Source of the DNA: Pseudomonas tritici
GTDB lineage: Bacteria > Pseudomonadota > Gammaproteobacteria > Pseudomonadales > Pseudomonadaceae
Reading direction: 5' to 3'
Assembly (NCBI RefSeq): GCF_014268275.3
Contig: NZ_CP077084.1
Coordinates: 2,418,001 to 2,482,000, forward strand
Length of the DNA: 64,000 bases
Shown: in pieces, positions 28,777-39,220 of the stretch
Position numbering within the stretch: the stretch's first letter is position 1
How the letters are laid out: every line of letters starts with the position of its first letter
Translations under genes and position numbers: made by a program
Notes under the pieces: model-generated
What the model saw: only the letters and a program-made list of their open reading frames with translations
Database searches by the model: none
What the model was told of the DNA's origin: nothing

Positions 28777-29823
28777 TCAGGCGCGCTTTTTCTGTTGCAC
28801 GCGTGGTTGCTGCGCCAGGCGTGCGAACAGGTCTTTCGGGTCGGCCAGGTCCGGCACCAGCTCCAGGTCGCTGCCCACGTCCAGCGCCTTGGCCACGTCC
28901 AGCACGTAGCGCAGGGCCGAGTAATCTTCGATGGCAAACCCCACCGAATCGAACAGGGTCACTTGGTGCGCATTTTCGCGGCCGGGCTGCTGGCCGTTGA
29001 TCACTTGCCAGAGTTCGGTCACCGGCGAATTGTCCGGCATGTGCTGGATTTCACCTTCGATGCGGCTTTGCGGTTCGTACTCGACGATCACCCGGGCGCG
29101 CTCGACGATACGTCGGTCCAGCTCGGTCTTGCCGGGGCAGTCGCCACCGACCGCGTTAAGGTGCATGCCGGGTTCGATCATGTCATCGGTGAGGATAGTG
29201 GCATAGGCCTTGTCGGCGGTGACGGTGGTGACGATGTCCGCACCTTTCACGGCTTCGGCCACGCTGCCGGCCAGGATCACCTTGATCGCCGGGAACGCCT
29301 TGAGGTTGGCCGCCAGTTTGGCGGTGGCCTTGGCATCGATATCGAACAGGCGGATCTCATTGATGCCAAGCATGGCATGGAAGGCCAGGGCCTGGAATTC
29401 GCTCTGCGAGCCGTTGCCGATCAGCGCCATGCTGCGGCTGTTGTCGCGGGCCAGGTAGCGGGCGACCAGGGCCGAGGTGGCGGCAGTGCGAATCGCGGTA
29501 GTCAGGGTCATTTCCGCCAGCAGCACCGGTTTGCCCGTGTCGACATCGCCCAGCGCGCCGAAAGCCATCACGGTGAGCATGCCGGCCAGGGTGTTCTTAG
29601 GATGGCCATTGACGTACTTGAAGGCATACAGCGACGCGTCGGATACCGGCATCAGTTCGATCACGCCATCCAGCGAGTGGTTGGCCAGGCGCGCGCATTT
29701 TTCGAAGTCCTGCCAGCGCAGGTAGTCAGCGCGGATGTACTCGGCCATCTCGGTGATGCAGGTGGACAGGCTTTTTTGCGAGACCAGGTAGCAGAGGTCG
29801 TTGACGTCGATGTAGCGGGTCAT
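28777..29823 (-). CDS. ocd: Ornithine cyclodeaminase
   Basis: I start at ATG 29823 (MTRYIDVNDL), with AGGAG just upstream, giving 348 residues; a longer frame begins further upstream without a good site. The ornithine cyclodeaminase/mu-crystallin fold is seen in the early KYVNGHPKNT, the NAD site ALIGNGSQSEFQALAFHAM, and VTADKAYATILTDDMIEPGM with the following GGDCPGKTELD region. The enzyme converts L-ornithine to L-proline and ammonia. A linked Lrp-type regulator suggests control by an amino acid. Related lysine or alanine enzymes are possible but less likely given this length and motif set. Confidence 0.88.
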   Translation of the reverse strand: MTRYIDVNDLCYLVSQKSLSTCITEMAEYIRADYLRWQDFEKCARLANHSLDGVIELMPVSDASLYAFKYVNGHPKNTLAGMLTVMAFGALGDVDTGKPVLLAEMTLTTAIRTAATSALVARYLARDNSRSMALIGNGSQSEFQALAFHAMLGINEIRLFDIDAKATAKLAANLKAFPAIKVILAGSVAEAVKGADIVTTVTADKAYATILTDDMIEPGMHLNAVGGDCPGKTELDRRIVERARVIVEYEPQSRIEGEIQHMPDNSPVTELWQVINGQQPGRENAHQVTLFDSVGFAIEDYSALRYVLDVAKALDVGSDLELVPDLADPKDLFARLAQQPRVQQKKRA

Positions 29824-30156
29824 GTGAGGCTCCTTGTTATTCGAGGGGGCATTCAGCGTTTTCTGCTGCGCGTGAGGCGGCACCGCAGGCAAGTACAGTC
29901 GGGTTATTGTGTGGGTTATCGGCGGATTATCCCGGCTGAAACGCAGGGATGGCTCAGCCGGGAAAGCTGAAAAGGACAGTGGCGCAGCCGAATCGGCTGT
30001 TTAGTCTGAAGTGCACTAAAAATGTGGGAGCTGGCTCGCCTGCGATGGCGCTGGGTCAGTGCCGCAGATGTCGACTGACGGACCGCCATCGCAGGCAAGC
30101 CAGCTCTCACATTGGTATGGTGGTGGTTGTTATAGCTGTGTCAGTCAGGAGGAATC
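29824..30156. other. Divergent gap upstream of ocd and the GNAT gene
   Basis: This 333-base gap holds the ocd promoter region, a perfect 9-base inverted repeat (CCCGGCTGA at 29931-29939 and TCAGCCGGG at 29954-29962), a REP pair at 30023-30111 and AGGAGGA before the GNAT start. No protein frame here looks real. Confidence 0.6.
30023..30111. repeat. REP pair upstream of the GNAT gene
   Basis: TGTGGGAGCTGGCTCGCC and GGCAAGCCAGCTCTCACA face each other. Each arm has one change from the common sequence, so this copy is slightly decayed. Confidence 0.88.
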
Positions 30157-31050
30157 ATGTCGACCGCCGTACGTCTTGCCCAACCCGCCGATGCCGAGGG
30201 GATCAGCCAGGTCATCCTGGCGGCTTTGCACAGCAGCAATGCACGGGATTACCCGGCGGATGTGATTGCGCGGGTTGCGACCCATTTTACCCCGGAGGCC
30301 GTGCTGGCGCTGCTCACGCGCCGGGTGGTGCTGGTGGCGATCAAGGATCAGGTGATCGTTGCCACGGCGGCCCTGGACGCCAATGTAGTGCGCTCGGTGT
30401 TCGTCAATCCGGCGCTGCAAGGGCAGGGCATTGGCCGGCTGTTGATGATCGAGATCGAACTGCGCGCCCGTGAGGCCGGGGTGACGGTACTGAGTGTGCC
30501 GTCATCGCTGACCGCCGAGCCGTTCTATACCAAACTGGGGTTTCACACCGTGCGCGATGTTTACCATGGCAACGAGCGCACGTTGGTGATGGAAAAGGCG
30601 CTGCTGTCCCGGCATCCCATCGGCCCGTATCGCGACCGTCAGCATCGGGCGCAGGTGGTTGCGTTATGGCAGGAGGCTTTTGGTTACGAGACGGCGCATA
30701 ACGTGCCAAGCCTGGCGATCGATAAAAAGCTGGCGGTCAACGATGGGCTGTTTTTCGTCGCGACGGATAAAAAGGCCGTGATCGGTACGGTGCTTGCCGG
30801 GTATGACGGGCATCGTGGGTGGCTGTATTCGGTGGCGGTGCACGCGGATTATCGGCGGCATGGCCTGGGTTCCTCGCTGGTGAGGCATGCGGAACAGGCG
30901 TTGACTGCCTTGGGTTGTATGAAGATCAACCTGCAGATCACCGGGGGGAATGATGCGGTTGTGGGGTTTTATGAGGCGCTGGGGTATGGGGTGGAGCCGA
31001 GAATAAGTATGGGGAAGAAGCTTTTGGGGAATATTCCGGCTCAATCCTGA
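30157..31050 (+). CDS. Tandem GNAT acetyltransferase (two domains)
   Basis: This 297-residue protein contains two GNAT domains. The first (about 1-145) has the acetyl-CoA motif VNPALQGQGIGRLLM and the later FYTKLGFHTV. The second (about 150-297) has VAVHADYRRHGLGSSLV and FYEALGYGVEP, and resembles the small YpeA-type acetyltransferases. Most relatives have one domain, so this looks like a fusion. A strong AGGAGGA precedes the ATG. It stands alone between two REP pairs; its substrate cannot be told from context. Confidence 0.82.
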   Translation: MSTAVRLAQPADAEGISQVILAALHSSNARDYPADVIARVATHFTPEAVLALLTRRVVLVAIKDQVIVATAALDANVVRSVFVNPALQGQGIGRLLMIEIELRAREAGVTVLSVPSSLTAEPFYTKLGFHTVRDVYHGNERTLVMEKALLSRHPIGPYRDRQHRAQVVALWQEAFGYETAHNVPSLAIDKKLAVNDGLFFVATDKKAVIGTVLAGYDGHRGWLYSVAVHADYRRHGLGSSLVRHAEQALTALGCMKINLQITGGNDAVVGFYEALGYGVEPRISMGKKLLGNIPAQS

Positions 31051-31066
31051 GAACACTGGAAACAAA

Positions 31067-31156
31067 TGTGGGAGCTGGCTTGCCTGCGATAGCGGTGTGT
31101 CAGTCAATATTGACAGTGACTGATCTACTGCTATCGCAGGCAAGCCAGCTCCCACA
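31067..31156. repeat. REP pair between GNAT and ilvE genes
   Basis: Facing copies of TGTGGGAGCTGGCTTGCC lie between two convergent genes, where the structure could act as a shared 3' boundary. Confidence 0.9.
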
Positions 31157-31184
31157 GGGTTTTGTGGTGTAGCGGGTGTTCTGG

Positions 31185-32204
31185 TTAGACCTTGACGATC
31201 CAGCCTGCTGGGGCTTCGACTTCGCCGGTCTGTACGCCGGTCAGCTCTTTGTAGAGCTTCTGGGTGATCGGGCCGACTTCGGTTTCGCTGTGAAACACGT
31301 GCAGCTTGCCGTTGTACTGGATGCCGCCGATTGGCGAGATGACCGCAGCAGTACCGCAGGCGCCGGCTTCCTTGAACTGGTCCAGCTTATCGATGAGCAC
31401 TTCGCCCTCGACCACTTTCAGGCCCAGGCGGGTCTGGGCCAGTTCGATCAGCGACAGGCGGGTGATGCCTGGCAGCACCGAAGGCGACTTCGGCGTGATG
31501 AACTGGTTGTCGTGGGTGATCCCGAAGAAGTTGGCCGAGCCGACTTCTTCGATTTTCGAGTGAGTCATCGGGTCCAGGTAGATCGCATCGGCGAAACCGG
31601 CTTTTTTCGCTTCCGAACCTGGCATCAGGCTGGCGGCGTAGTTGCCACCGACCTTGGCGGCACCGGTGCCTTGTGGCGCGGCGCGGTCGAAGGTGGAGAT
31701 CTGGAAGTTGTGTGGCACCAGGCCACCTTTGAAGTAGGCGCCGACCGGGATCGCGAATACCGAGAAGATGAACTCCGGTGCGGTACGTACGCCGATGTTT
31801 TCACCGGTGCCGATCACGAATGGGCGCAGGTACAGCGCGCCGCCACTGCCGTACGGCGGGATGAACCGCTCGTTGGCCTTGACCACTTGTTTGCAGGCGT
31901 CGATGAACACGTCGGTCGGCACATGCGGCATCAGCAGACGGGCGCAGCTGCGCTGCATCCGGGCGGCGTTCTGGTCCGGGCGGAACAAGTTGATCGAGCC
32001 GTCCTTGCAGCGGTAGGCCTTGAGGCCTTCGAAGCATTGCTGACCGTAGTGCAGGGCGGTGGAGCCTTCGCTGATGTGCAGCACGTTGTCGTCGGTCAGG
32101 GTGCCTTCTTGCCATTCGCCGTTTTTCCAGACCTGGAGAAACCGCTTGTCGGTCTTGATGTAGTCAAAACCCAGCTTGTCCCAATTGATGCTTTCGTTAC
32201 CCAT
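31185..32204 (-). CDS. ilvE: Branched-chain amino acid aminotransferase
   Basis: The 339-residue fold-type IV PLP enzyme has its pyridoxal lysine at about K184 (GAAKVGGNYA). ISEGSTALHYGQQCFEGLKA near 45-62 and the downstream phosphate-binding GITRLSLIELA are typical of the larger (BCAT II) form. It swaps amino groups between valine, leucine or isoleucine and 2-oxoglutarate. Its place just downstream of the bkd operon on the same strand suggests that it feeds branched-chain keto acids to that complex, though it may serve synthesis as well. Confidence 0.93.
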   Translation of the reverse strand: MGNESINWDKLGFDYIKTDKRFLQVWKNGEWQEGTLTDDNVLHISEGSTALHYGQQCFEGLKAYRCKDGSINLFRPDQNAARMQRSCARLLMPHVPTDVFIDACKQVVKANERFIPPYGSGGALYLRPFVIGTGENIGVRTAPEFIFSVFAIPVGAYFKGGLVPHNFQISTFDRAAPQGTGAAKVGGNYAASLMPGSEAKKAGFADAIYLDPMTHSKIEEVGSANFFGITHDNQFITPKSPSVLPGITRLSLIELAQTRLGLKVVEGEVLIDKLDQFKEAGACGTAAVISPIGGIQYNGKLHVFHSETEVGPITQKLYKELTGVQTGEVEAPAGWIVKV

Positions 32205-32295
32205 GACACCCTCTATCTCTGGTCAACCGCCTGGTCAGAAGCAGGCTTGTCGGTTTTTTACTGGATGGGCGCAACAATACTTCATTCTTGGCCGG

Positions 32296-32416
32296 TGTGG
32301 GAGCAGGTGGGTGGGCCATTCAGCCTGTGTATTGGCTGATCCGCCGCTATCGCAGGCAAGCCAGCTCCCACATTTGGATTGCATTCTTCTGTGGGAGCTG
32401 GCTTGCCTGCAATCGC
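32296..32416. repeat. REP cluster (three units) between lpdV and ilvE
   Basis: A degenerate unit TGTGGGAGCAGG, an inverted CGCAGGCAAGCCAGCTCCCACA and a third unit TGTGGGAGCTGGCTTGCC are lined up in the 224-base gap between lpdV and ilvE. The odd number of units suggests a pair with an extra or decayed copy. Confidence 0.85.
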
Positions 32417-32428
32417 CTCGCTGCGGTT

Positions 32429-33808
32429 TTACAGGTGTAGCGCGTGGCCCAGGGCCCTTAAGGCGGCTTCCTGCACGGCCTCGCCGAGGGTCGGGTGGGC
32501 GTGGATGGTGCCGGCAACGTCTTCCAGGCGTGCGCCCATTTCCAGGCTCAGGCCGAACGCGGTGGACAGTTCCGAGACGCCAACGCCAACCGCTTGCCAG
32601 CCGACGATCAGATGATTGTCACGGCGTGCAACGACGCGCACGAAGCCGGTTTTCGACTCCAGGGTCATGGCCCGGCCATTGGCGGCGAACGGGAAGCTCG
32701 ACACGATGCAGTCCAGGCCGGCAGCCGTGGCCTCGTCTGGGGTCTTGCCGACCACTACCAGCTCCGGGTCGGTAAAGCACACCGCCGGGATCGCGGCCGG
32801 GTTGAATTCGCGGGATTGACCGCTGATCAGTTCGGCCACCATTTCGCCCTGAGCCATGGCGCGGTGCGCAAGCATCGGTTCGCCGCTCAGGTCGCCGATG
32901 GCCCATACGTTGCGCATGCTGGTCTGGCAGTGGTTGTCGATCTTGATCGCCGCACCGTTCATGTCCAGGTTCAGCGCTTCGAGGTTCCAGCCTTGGGTAT
33001 TGGGTTTGCGGCCTACGGCGACCAGCACCTGGTCCGTTTCCAGCGACAACGTGTCGCCATTCGGATCGCGCACTTGCAGGCAGTTGTCCGCAAAACCGGT
33101 GACGCTGTGCTTGAGGTACAGTTTTACCCCCAGTTGCTTGAGGGATTCATTCACAGGTTGGGTCAGTTCGGCGTCATAGGCTGGCAGGATGCGGTCCTGG
33201 GCCTCGACCACACTGACCTCGGCGCCGAGCTTGCGGTAGGCAATGCCCAGCTCCAGCCCGATATAACCCCCACCTACCACGATCAGCCGCTTGGGCACGC
33301 GTGTTGGCGCCAGGGCTTCGGTGGAGGAGATGATCGGCCCGCCAATCGGCAGCATCGGCAAGTTGACGCTTTTCGAACCGGTGGCCAGCAATAGATGTTC
33401 GCACTGAATGCGTTGGTCGCCGACGTCGACGGTCTTGCCGTCCACCACCGTGGCCCAGCCGTGGATCACTTGCACCTTGTGTTTCTTCAATAGCGCAGCG
33501 ACGCCCGTGGTCAGGCGGTCGACGATGCCGTCTTTCCATTCCACGCTTTTGCGGATGTCCAGGGTCGGCACATCCACTTCAATGCCCAGTTTCGAGCTCT
33601 GGCTGTGGTGGATGGTTTGCTGGAATTGCTCGGCCACGTGGATCAAGGCCTTGGACGGAATGCAGCCGATATTCAGGCAGGTGCCGCCGAGCGCCTGGCC
33701 TTCCACCAGGATGGTCTGGATGCCCAGTTGGCCGGCGCGAATCGCTGCCACATAACCGCCAGGGCCGCCGCCGATAATCAGCAGCGTGGTATTCAAGGTC
33801 TGAGACAT
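32429..33808 (-). CDS. lpdV: Dihydrolipoyl dehydrogenase of the branched-chain keto acid complex (LPD-Val)
   Basis: The 459-residue flavoprotein has the FAD motif GGGPGG at 13-18, the redox-active pair C44/C49 in [13 protein letters not shown], an NAD site ([19 protein letters not shown]) and the C-terminal His-Glu region [13 protein letters not shown]. It reoxidises the lipoyl groups on BkdB and passes electrons to NAD+. It is the last gene of the bkd operon, three bases after bkdB, as in P. putida and P. aeruginosa, where it is specific for this complex. Confidence 0.95.
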   Translation of the reverse strand: MSQTLNTTLLIIGGGPGGYVAAIRAGQLGIQTILVEGQALGGTCLNIGCIPSKALIHVAEQFQQTIHHSQSSKLGIEVDVPTLDIRKSVEWKDGIVDRLTTGVAALLKKHKVQVIHGWATVVDGKTVDVGDQRIQCEHLLLATGSKSVNLPMLPIGGPIISSTEALAPTRVPKRLIVVGGGYIGLELGIAYRKLGAEVSVVEAQDRILPAYDAELTQPVNESLKQLGVKLYLKHSVTGFADNCLQVRDPNGDTLSLETDQVLVAVGRKPNTQGWNLEALNLDMNGAAIKIDNHCQTSMRNVWAIGDLSGEPMLAHRAMAQGEMVAELISGQSREFNPAAIPAVCFTDPELVVVGKTPDEATAAGLDCIVSSFPFAANGRAMTLESKTGFVRVVARRDNHLIVGWQAVGVGVSELSTAFGLSLEMGARLEDVAGTIHAHPTLGEAVQEAALRALGHALHL

Positions 33809-33811
33809 GCC

Positions 33812-35071
33812 TTACTCCAGAAACAGGCTGGCGGGTTGTTCGAGCAGGCCACGAATGGCCTGGATGAATTGCGCCGCGTCCATGCCATCGACCACGCGGT
33901 GATCGAAGGAGCTGGAGAGGTTCATCATCTTGCGCACCACGATCTGGCCCTTGATCACCATTGGCCGTTCGACGATGCGATTGACGCCAACGATGGCCAC
34001 TTCTGGCAGGTTCAAGACCGGCGTGCTGACGATGCCGCCGAGTGCACCCAGGCTGGTCAACGTGATGGTGGAACCTGACAGCTCATCGCGGCTGGCCTTG
34101 CCTTTGCGCGCGGCGGTGGCCAGGCGTGCGATTTCCTCGGCATTGCCCCACAGGCTGCGGGCTTCGGCGTGACGTACCACCGGCACCATCAAGCCGACGT
34201 CGCTCTGGGTGGCGACGCCCACATGCACCGCGCCGAGACGGGTGATGACCTGGGCTTCGTCGTCGTAGCGCGCATTGATCTGTGGGAAGTCACGCAGGGC
34301 CACAACCATGGCGCGGACGATGAATGGCAGCAACGTCAGCTTGCCGCGCGTGGCGCCGTGTTTTTCGTTGAGGTGCACACGCAGCTCGTCGAGGGCGGTG
34401 ACGTCGATCTCTTCCACATAGCTGAAATGCGCGGCGCGCCGGGTGGCGTCCTGCATGCGCTGGGCGATCTTGCGGCGCATGCCGATCACCGGGATCTGTT
34501 CCTCGGTGTTGCGTTCGGCGTAGGGGTTGGCTGCGTTTTTATTTTGCGTCGGACCCTGGAGCAAGTAAGCGTCCACATCTTCGTGCAGAATCCGGCCCGC
34601 CGGGCCCGAGCCCTGGACCAGGCGCAGCTGAATCCCGGCGTCCAATGCGTGTTTGCGCACAGCCGGGGAGGCCAAGGGGCGTTCGTCGGCTTCACGTGCA
34701 ACAGGCGCCGGGGCCGCGGTCACCGGTGCAGGTTTGCTCTCAACCGCCACCGGCGCAGGCTTGGCCTCCACCACAGGGGCGGCCTTCGGCGCTTCCTTCG
34801 CGGCGGGCGCTTCCTTGGCGTTGCCGGCACCTTCCACTTCAATACTGATCAAGATACTGCCTACGGCCATGACTTCGCCTGGCTCGCCGCCGAGGGAAAT
34901 CACCTTGCCATGCACCGGCGAGGGGATATCCACCATCGCCTTGTCGGTCATGACATCCGCCAGCACCTGGTCTTCGACGACCATGTCGCCGACCTTCACG
35001 TGCCAAACCGACAATTCAACTTCTGCGATGCCTTCGCCAATGTCCGGCATCTTGATAACGTGCGTGCCCAT
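33812..35071 (-). CDS. bkdB: Branched-chain alpha-keto acid dehydrogenase E2 (lipoyl acyltransferase)
   Basis: This 419-residue E2 has an N-terminal lipoyl domain with the modified lysine K44 in TDKAMVDIP, then an Ala/Pro/Lys-rich linker (about 80-135). A peripheral subunit-binding domain follows (SPAVRKHALDAG...GSGPAGRILHEDV), then a C-terminal acyltransferase domain with the catalytic motif DHRVVDG (H391, D395). It moves branched acyl groups from E1 to coenzyme A and forms the core of the complex. Its start directly abuts the bkdA2 stop. Confidence 0.96.
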   Translation of the reverse strand: MGTHVIKMPDIGEGIAEVELSVWHVKVGDMVVEDQVLADVMTDKAMVDIPSPVHGKVISLGGEPGEVMAVGSILISIEVEGAGNAKEAPAAKEAPKAAPVVEAKPAPVAVESKPAPVTAAPAPVAREADERPLASPAVRKHALDAGIQLRLVQGSGPAGRILHEDVDAYLLQGPTQNKNAANPYAERNTEEQIPVIGMRRKIAQRMQDATRRAAHFSYVEEIDVTALDELRVHLNEKHGATRGKLTLLPFIVRAMVVALRDFPQINARYDDEAQVITRLGAVHVGVATQSDVGLMVPVVRHAEARSLWGNAEEIARLATAARKGKASRDELSGSTITLTSLGALGGIVSTPVLNLPEVAIVGVNRIVERPMVIKGQIVVRKMMNLSSSFDHRVVDGMDAAQFIQAIRGLLEQPASLFLE

Positions 35072-36130
35072 TCAGACCTCCATGACCCGTTTCAACGCCG
35101 CGCCCACTCGGGACGGGCCTGGGAAATACGCCCACTCCTGCGCGTGCGGGTAGGGGGTGTCCCAACCGGTCACGCGTTCGATCGGCGCTTCCAGGTAGTG
35201 GAAGCAATGCTCCTGAACCAGCGCTACCAGCTCGGCGCCAAAGCCGCAGGTACGGGTGGCTTCGTGCACCACCACACAACGACCGGTCTTTTTCACCGAC
35301 TTGACGATGGTTTCCAGGTCCAGTGGCCATAGGCTGCGCAGGTCGATGACTTCGGCGTCGATGCCGGTTTCTTCGGCGGCGACTTGCGACACATACACGG
35401 TGGTTCCGTAGGTCAGCACGGTGACGGCCGAGCCGGGACGCACGATGGCGGCCACGTCCAGCGGCACGGTGTAATAACCGTCCGGGACTTGCGCTTGCGG
35501 GTGTTTCGACCACGGGGTTACCGGGCGGTCGTGATGGCCATCGAACGGGCCGTTGTACAGGCGTTTTGGCTCAAGGAAGATCACCGGGTCATCGTTTTCG
35601 ATGGAGGCGATCAGCAAACCCTTGGCGTCATACGGGTTGGACGGCATGACCGTGCGCAACCCACAGACTTGGGTGAACACCGCTTCGATACTTTGGCTGT
35701 GGGTCTGACCACCGTAGATACCGCCGCCACACGGCATGCGCATGGTCAACGGTGCGGTGAACTGGCCGGCCGAGCGATAACGCAGACGTGCGGCTTCGGA
35801 GATGATCTGGTCGGTGGCGGGGTAGACATAGTCGGCGAACTGGATCTCGGCGACCGGGCGCAGGCCGTAGGCACCCATGCCCACCGCCACGCCGATAATG
35901 CCGCTTTCGGAGATCGGCGCGTCAAACACGCGCGAGCTGCCGTATTTGGTCTGCAAGCCTTCGGTGCAACGGAATACGCCGCCGAAATAGCCCACGTCCT
36001 GACCGAAAACCACCACGTTGTTATCACGCTCAAGCATCACGTCCATGGCCGAGCGCAGCGCCTGGATCATGGTCATGGTAGTGGTGGTCATGGCGGTTTC
36101 CACTTCAATACTGTTGTTGTGATCGTTCAT
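35072..36130 (-). CDS. bkdA2: Branched-chain alpha-keto acid dehydrogenase E1 beta subunit
   Basis: The 352-residue protein begins MNDHNNSIEVETAM, as Pseudomonas BkdA2 does, and contains FGQDVGYFGGVFRCTEGL and MPCGGGIYGGQTHSQSIEAV, which line the thiamine diphosphate pocket and the phosphorylation-loop region. With BkdA1 it forms the alpha2beta2 decarboxylase for keto acids from valine, leucine and isoleucine. Gaps to neighbours are one base (bkdA1) and none (bkdB), so the operon is tightly coupled. Confidence 0.95.
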   Translation of the reverse strand: MNDHNNSIEVETAMTTTTMTMIQALRSAMDVMLERDNNVVVFGQDVGYFGGVFRCTEGLQTKYGSSRVFDAPISESGIIGVAVGMGAYGLRPVAEIQFADYVYPATDQIISEAARLRYRSAGQFTAPLTMRMPCGGGIYGGQTHSQSIEAVFTQVCGLRTVMPSNPYDAKGLLIASIENDDPVIFLEPKRLYNGPFDGHHDRPVTPWSKHPQAQVPDGYYTVPLDVAAIVRPGSAVTVLTYGTTVYVSQVAAEETGIDAEVIDLRSLWPLDLETIVKSVKKTGRCVVVHEATRTCGFGAELVALVQEHCFHYLEAPIERVTGWDTPYPHAQEWAYFPGPSRVGAALKRVMEV

Positions 36131-36131
36131 G

Positions 36132-37562
<1,431 letters not shown>

Positions 37563-38051
37563 ATGCGCAAACTGGACCGTACTGATATCGGCATTCTCAA
37601 CGCCTTGCAGGAGAACGCCCGCATCACCAACGCCGACCTGGCCCGCTCGGTCAACCTGTCGCCCACGCCGTGTTTCAACCGGGTGAAGGCGATGGAGGAA
37701 TTGGGCTTGATTCGCGAGCAGGTGACCTTGCTGGACGCCGACCTGCTGGGGCTGCACGTCAACGTGTTCATCCACGTCAGCCTGGAAAAACAGAATGAGC
37801 TGGCGTTGCAACAGTTCGAAGGCGCAATCGCCGACCGCCCTGAAGTGATGGAGTGCTACCTGATGGCCGGCGACCCGGACTACCTGATTCGCGTGCTGGT
37901 ACCGACGATCCAGTCACTGGAACGCTTCATGATGGACTTCCTGACCAAAGTGCCAGGCGTCGCCAACATCCGCTCCAGCTTTGCCCTCAAGCAAGTGCGT
38001 TACAAAACCGCACTGCCGCTACCCGCCAACGGCATCAACCTGGGTTCCTGA
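37563..38051 (+). CDS. bkdR: Lrp family activator of the bkd operon
   Basis: This 162-residue Lrp-type protein has an N-terminal winged helix ([20 protein letters not shown] and [19 protein letters not shown]) and a RAM domain containing [18 protein letters not shown], which binds amino acid effectors. It is divergent from bkdA1, the arrangement in P. putida, where BkdR with branched-chain amino acids switches on the operon. A second Lrp regulator at 28158 shares the fold but has different neighbours. Confidence 0.93.
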   Translation: MRKLDRTDIGILNALQENARITNADLARSVNLSPTPCFNRVKAMEELGLIREQVTLLDADLLGLHVNVFIHVSLEKQNELALQQFEGAIADRPEVMECYLMAGDPDYLIRVLVPTIQSLERFMMDFLTKVPGVANIRSSFALKQVRYKTALPLPANGINLGS

Positions 38052-38087
38052 ACACCACCGATCTCACTGACCAAACACAGTCCAAAA

Positions 38088-38176
38088 TGTGGGAGCTGGC
38101 TTGCCTGCGAAAGCGGTGTGTCAGTAGCAAGTGAGCCAACTGGCCCACCGCTATCGCAGGCAAACCAGCTCCCACA
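38088..38176. repeat. REP pair between bkdR and the persulfide dioxygenase gene
   Basis: TGTGGGAGCTGGCTTGCC faces GGCAAACCAGCTCCCACA (one change) between two convergent genes. Confidence 0.9.
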
Positions 38177-38188
38177 GGGTTAAACATT

Positions 38189-39052
38189 TCAAAGTTGATT
38201 GAGTGGGATCTTCAGGTAAGTCACCCCATTGCTCTCTGCCGGCGGCATATTCCCCGCTCGCACGTTCACCTGGATCGCCGGCAACAGCAACGTCGGCATC
38301 CCCAGCCCCGCATCGCGCGTTGTACGCATCTCTACAAATGCCGCCTCATCCACCCCGTCATGCACATGAATGTTACCCGCGCGCTGCTCAGCCACGGTCG
38401 TCAGGCATTTCGCCTCACGCCCCTCAGGCGGGTAGTCGTGGCATACGTACAATTCGGTCTCCAAAGGAAAGGCCAGCAACGTGCGCATCGACGCATACAG
38501 CTGCCGCGCATCCCCACCGGGAAAATCACACCGCGCCGTACCCACATCCGGCATGAACAACGTGTCACCCACCAGAATCATTCGATCGTCGATCAAATAG
38601 GCCATGTCCGCCGGCGTATGCCCAGGCACGTGCAGGGCCTGTGCCTTGATGTTGCCGATATAAAAGATTTCATCCGGCGCAAACAAGTGATCGAACTGCG
38701 AGCCGTCGGCACGAAACTCCGGTTCGAGGTTGAACAGGTTCTTGAACACGCCCTGCACTTTGCTGATGGACTGACCGATGGCGATCTTGCCGCCCAGCGT
38801 GCGGCGCAAGTACGGCGCGGCGGACAGGTGATCGGCATGGGCATGGGTTTCCAGCAGCCATTGCACCTGCAAGCGATGTTCACGCACATAGGCGATTACT
38901 TTGTCGGCCTGGCGTGTGTCGGTGCGCCCGGAGGCCGGGTCGTAATTGAGCACCGAGTCGACGATGGCACAGGGGCCATCATCCGCTTCATGTAGGACAT
39001 AGGTGTAGGTCGACGATGCCTCATCCAGAAAGGCTTGAATCAACGCGGGCAT
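38189..39052 (-). CDS. MBL-fold persulfide dioxygenase-like protein (ETHE1/SdoA type)
   Basis: I start at ATG 39052 (MPALIQAFLDEASSTYTYV), giving 287 residues; a longer frame running back over the sulfide oxidoreductase gene is an antisense artefact. The metal motif THAHADH lies at 69-75 (H70, H72, D74, H75). VPGHTPADMAYL and VGDTLFMPDVGTARCDFPGG follow, with a late histidine in LYVCHDYPPEGREAK. ETHE1-type enzymes oxidise glutathione persulfide to sulfite using a mononuclear iron. The divergent sulfide:quinone reductase gene supports this role. Confidence 0.85.
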   Translation of the reverse strand: MPALIQAFLDEASSTYTYVLHEADDGPCAIVDSVLNYDPASGRTDTRQADKVIAYVREHRLQVQWLLETHAHADHLSAAPYLRRTLGGKIAIGQSISKVQGVFKNLFNLEPEFRADGSQFDHLFAPDEIFYIGNIKAQALHVPGHTPADMAYLIDDRMILVGDTLFMPDVGTARCDFPGGDARQLYASMRTLLAFPLETELYVCHDYPPEGREAKCLTTVAEQRAGNIHVHDGVDEAAFVEMRTTRDAGLGMPTLLLPAIQVNVRAGNMPPAESNGVTYLKIPLNQL

Positions 39053-39220
39053 GGCGGCGGTCCTTGGTAGCGGATTGCGGCTTACATTCGAGATGTTTTC
39101 CACATAGGCTTGCGAGCTTAAGGGAAAAAAACGGTCCGAGGCAAAGGATCGACCTGTAACGGGACGTGACGCCATACGGCAACGCCCCTTGTGTGCATTG
39201 ACGATAAAAGGCGATAGACC

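Noticed and set aside
39062..39078. Sigma-54-like promoter upstream of SQR
   Set aside because: TGG and TGC are present, but the spacing is one base short of the -24/-12 consensus and the site is far from the gene.
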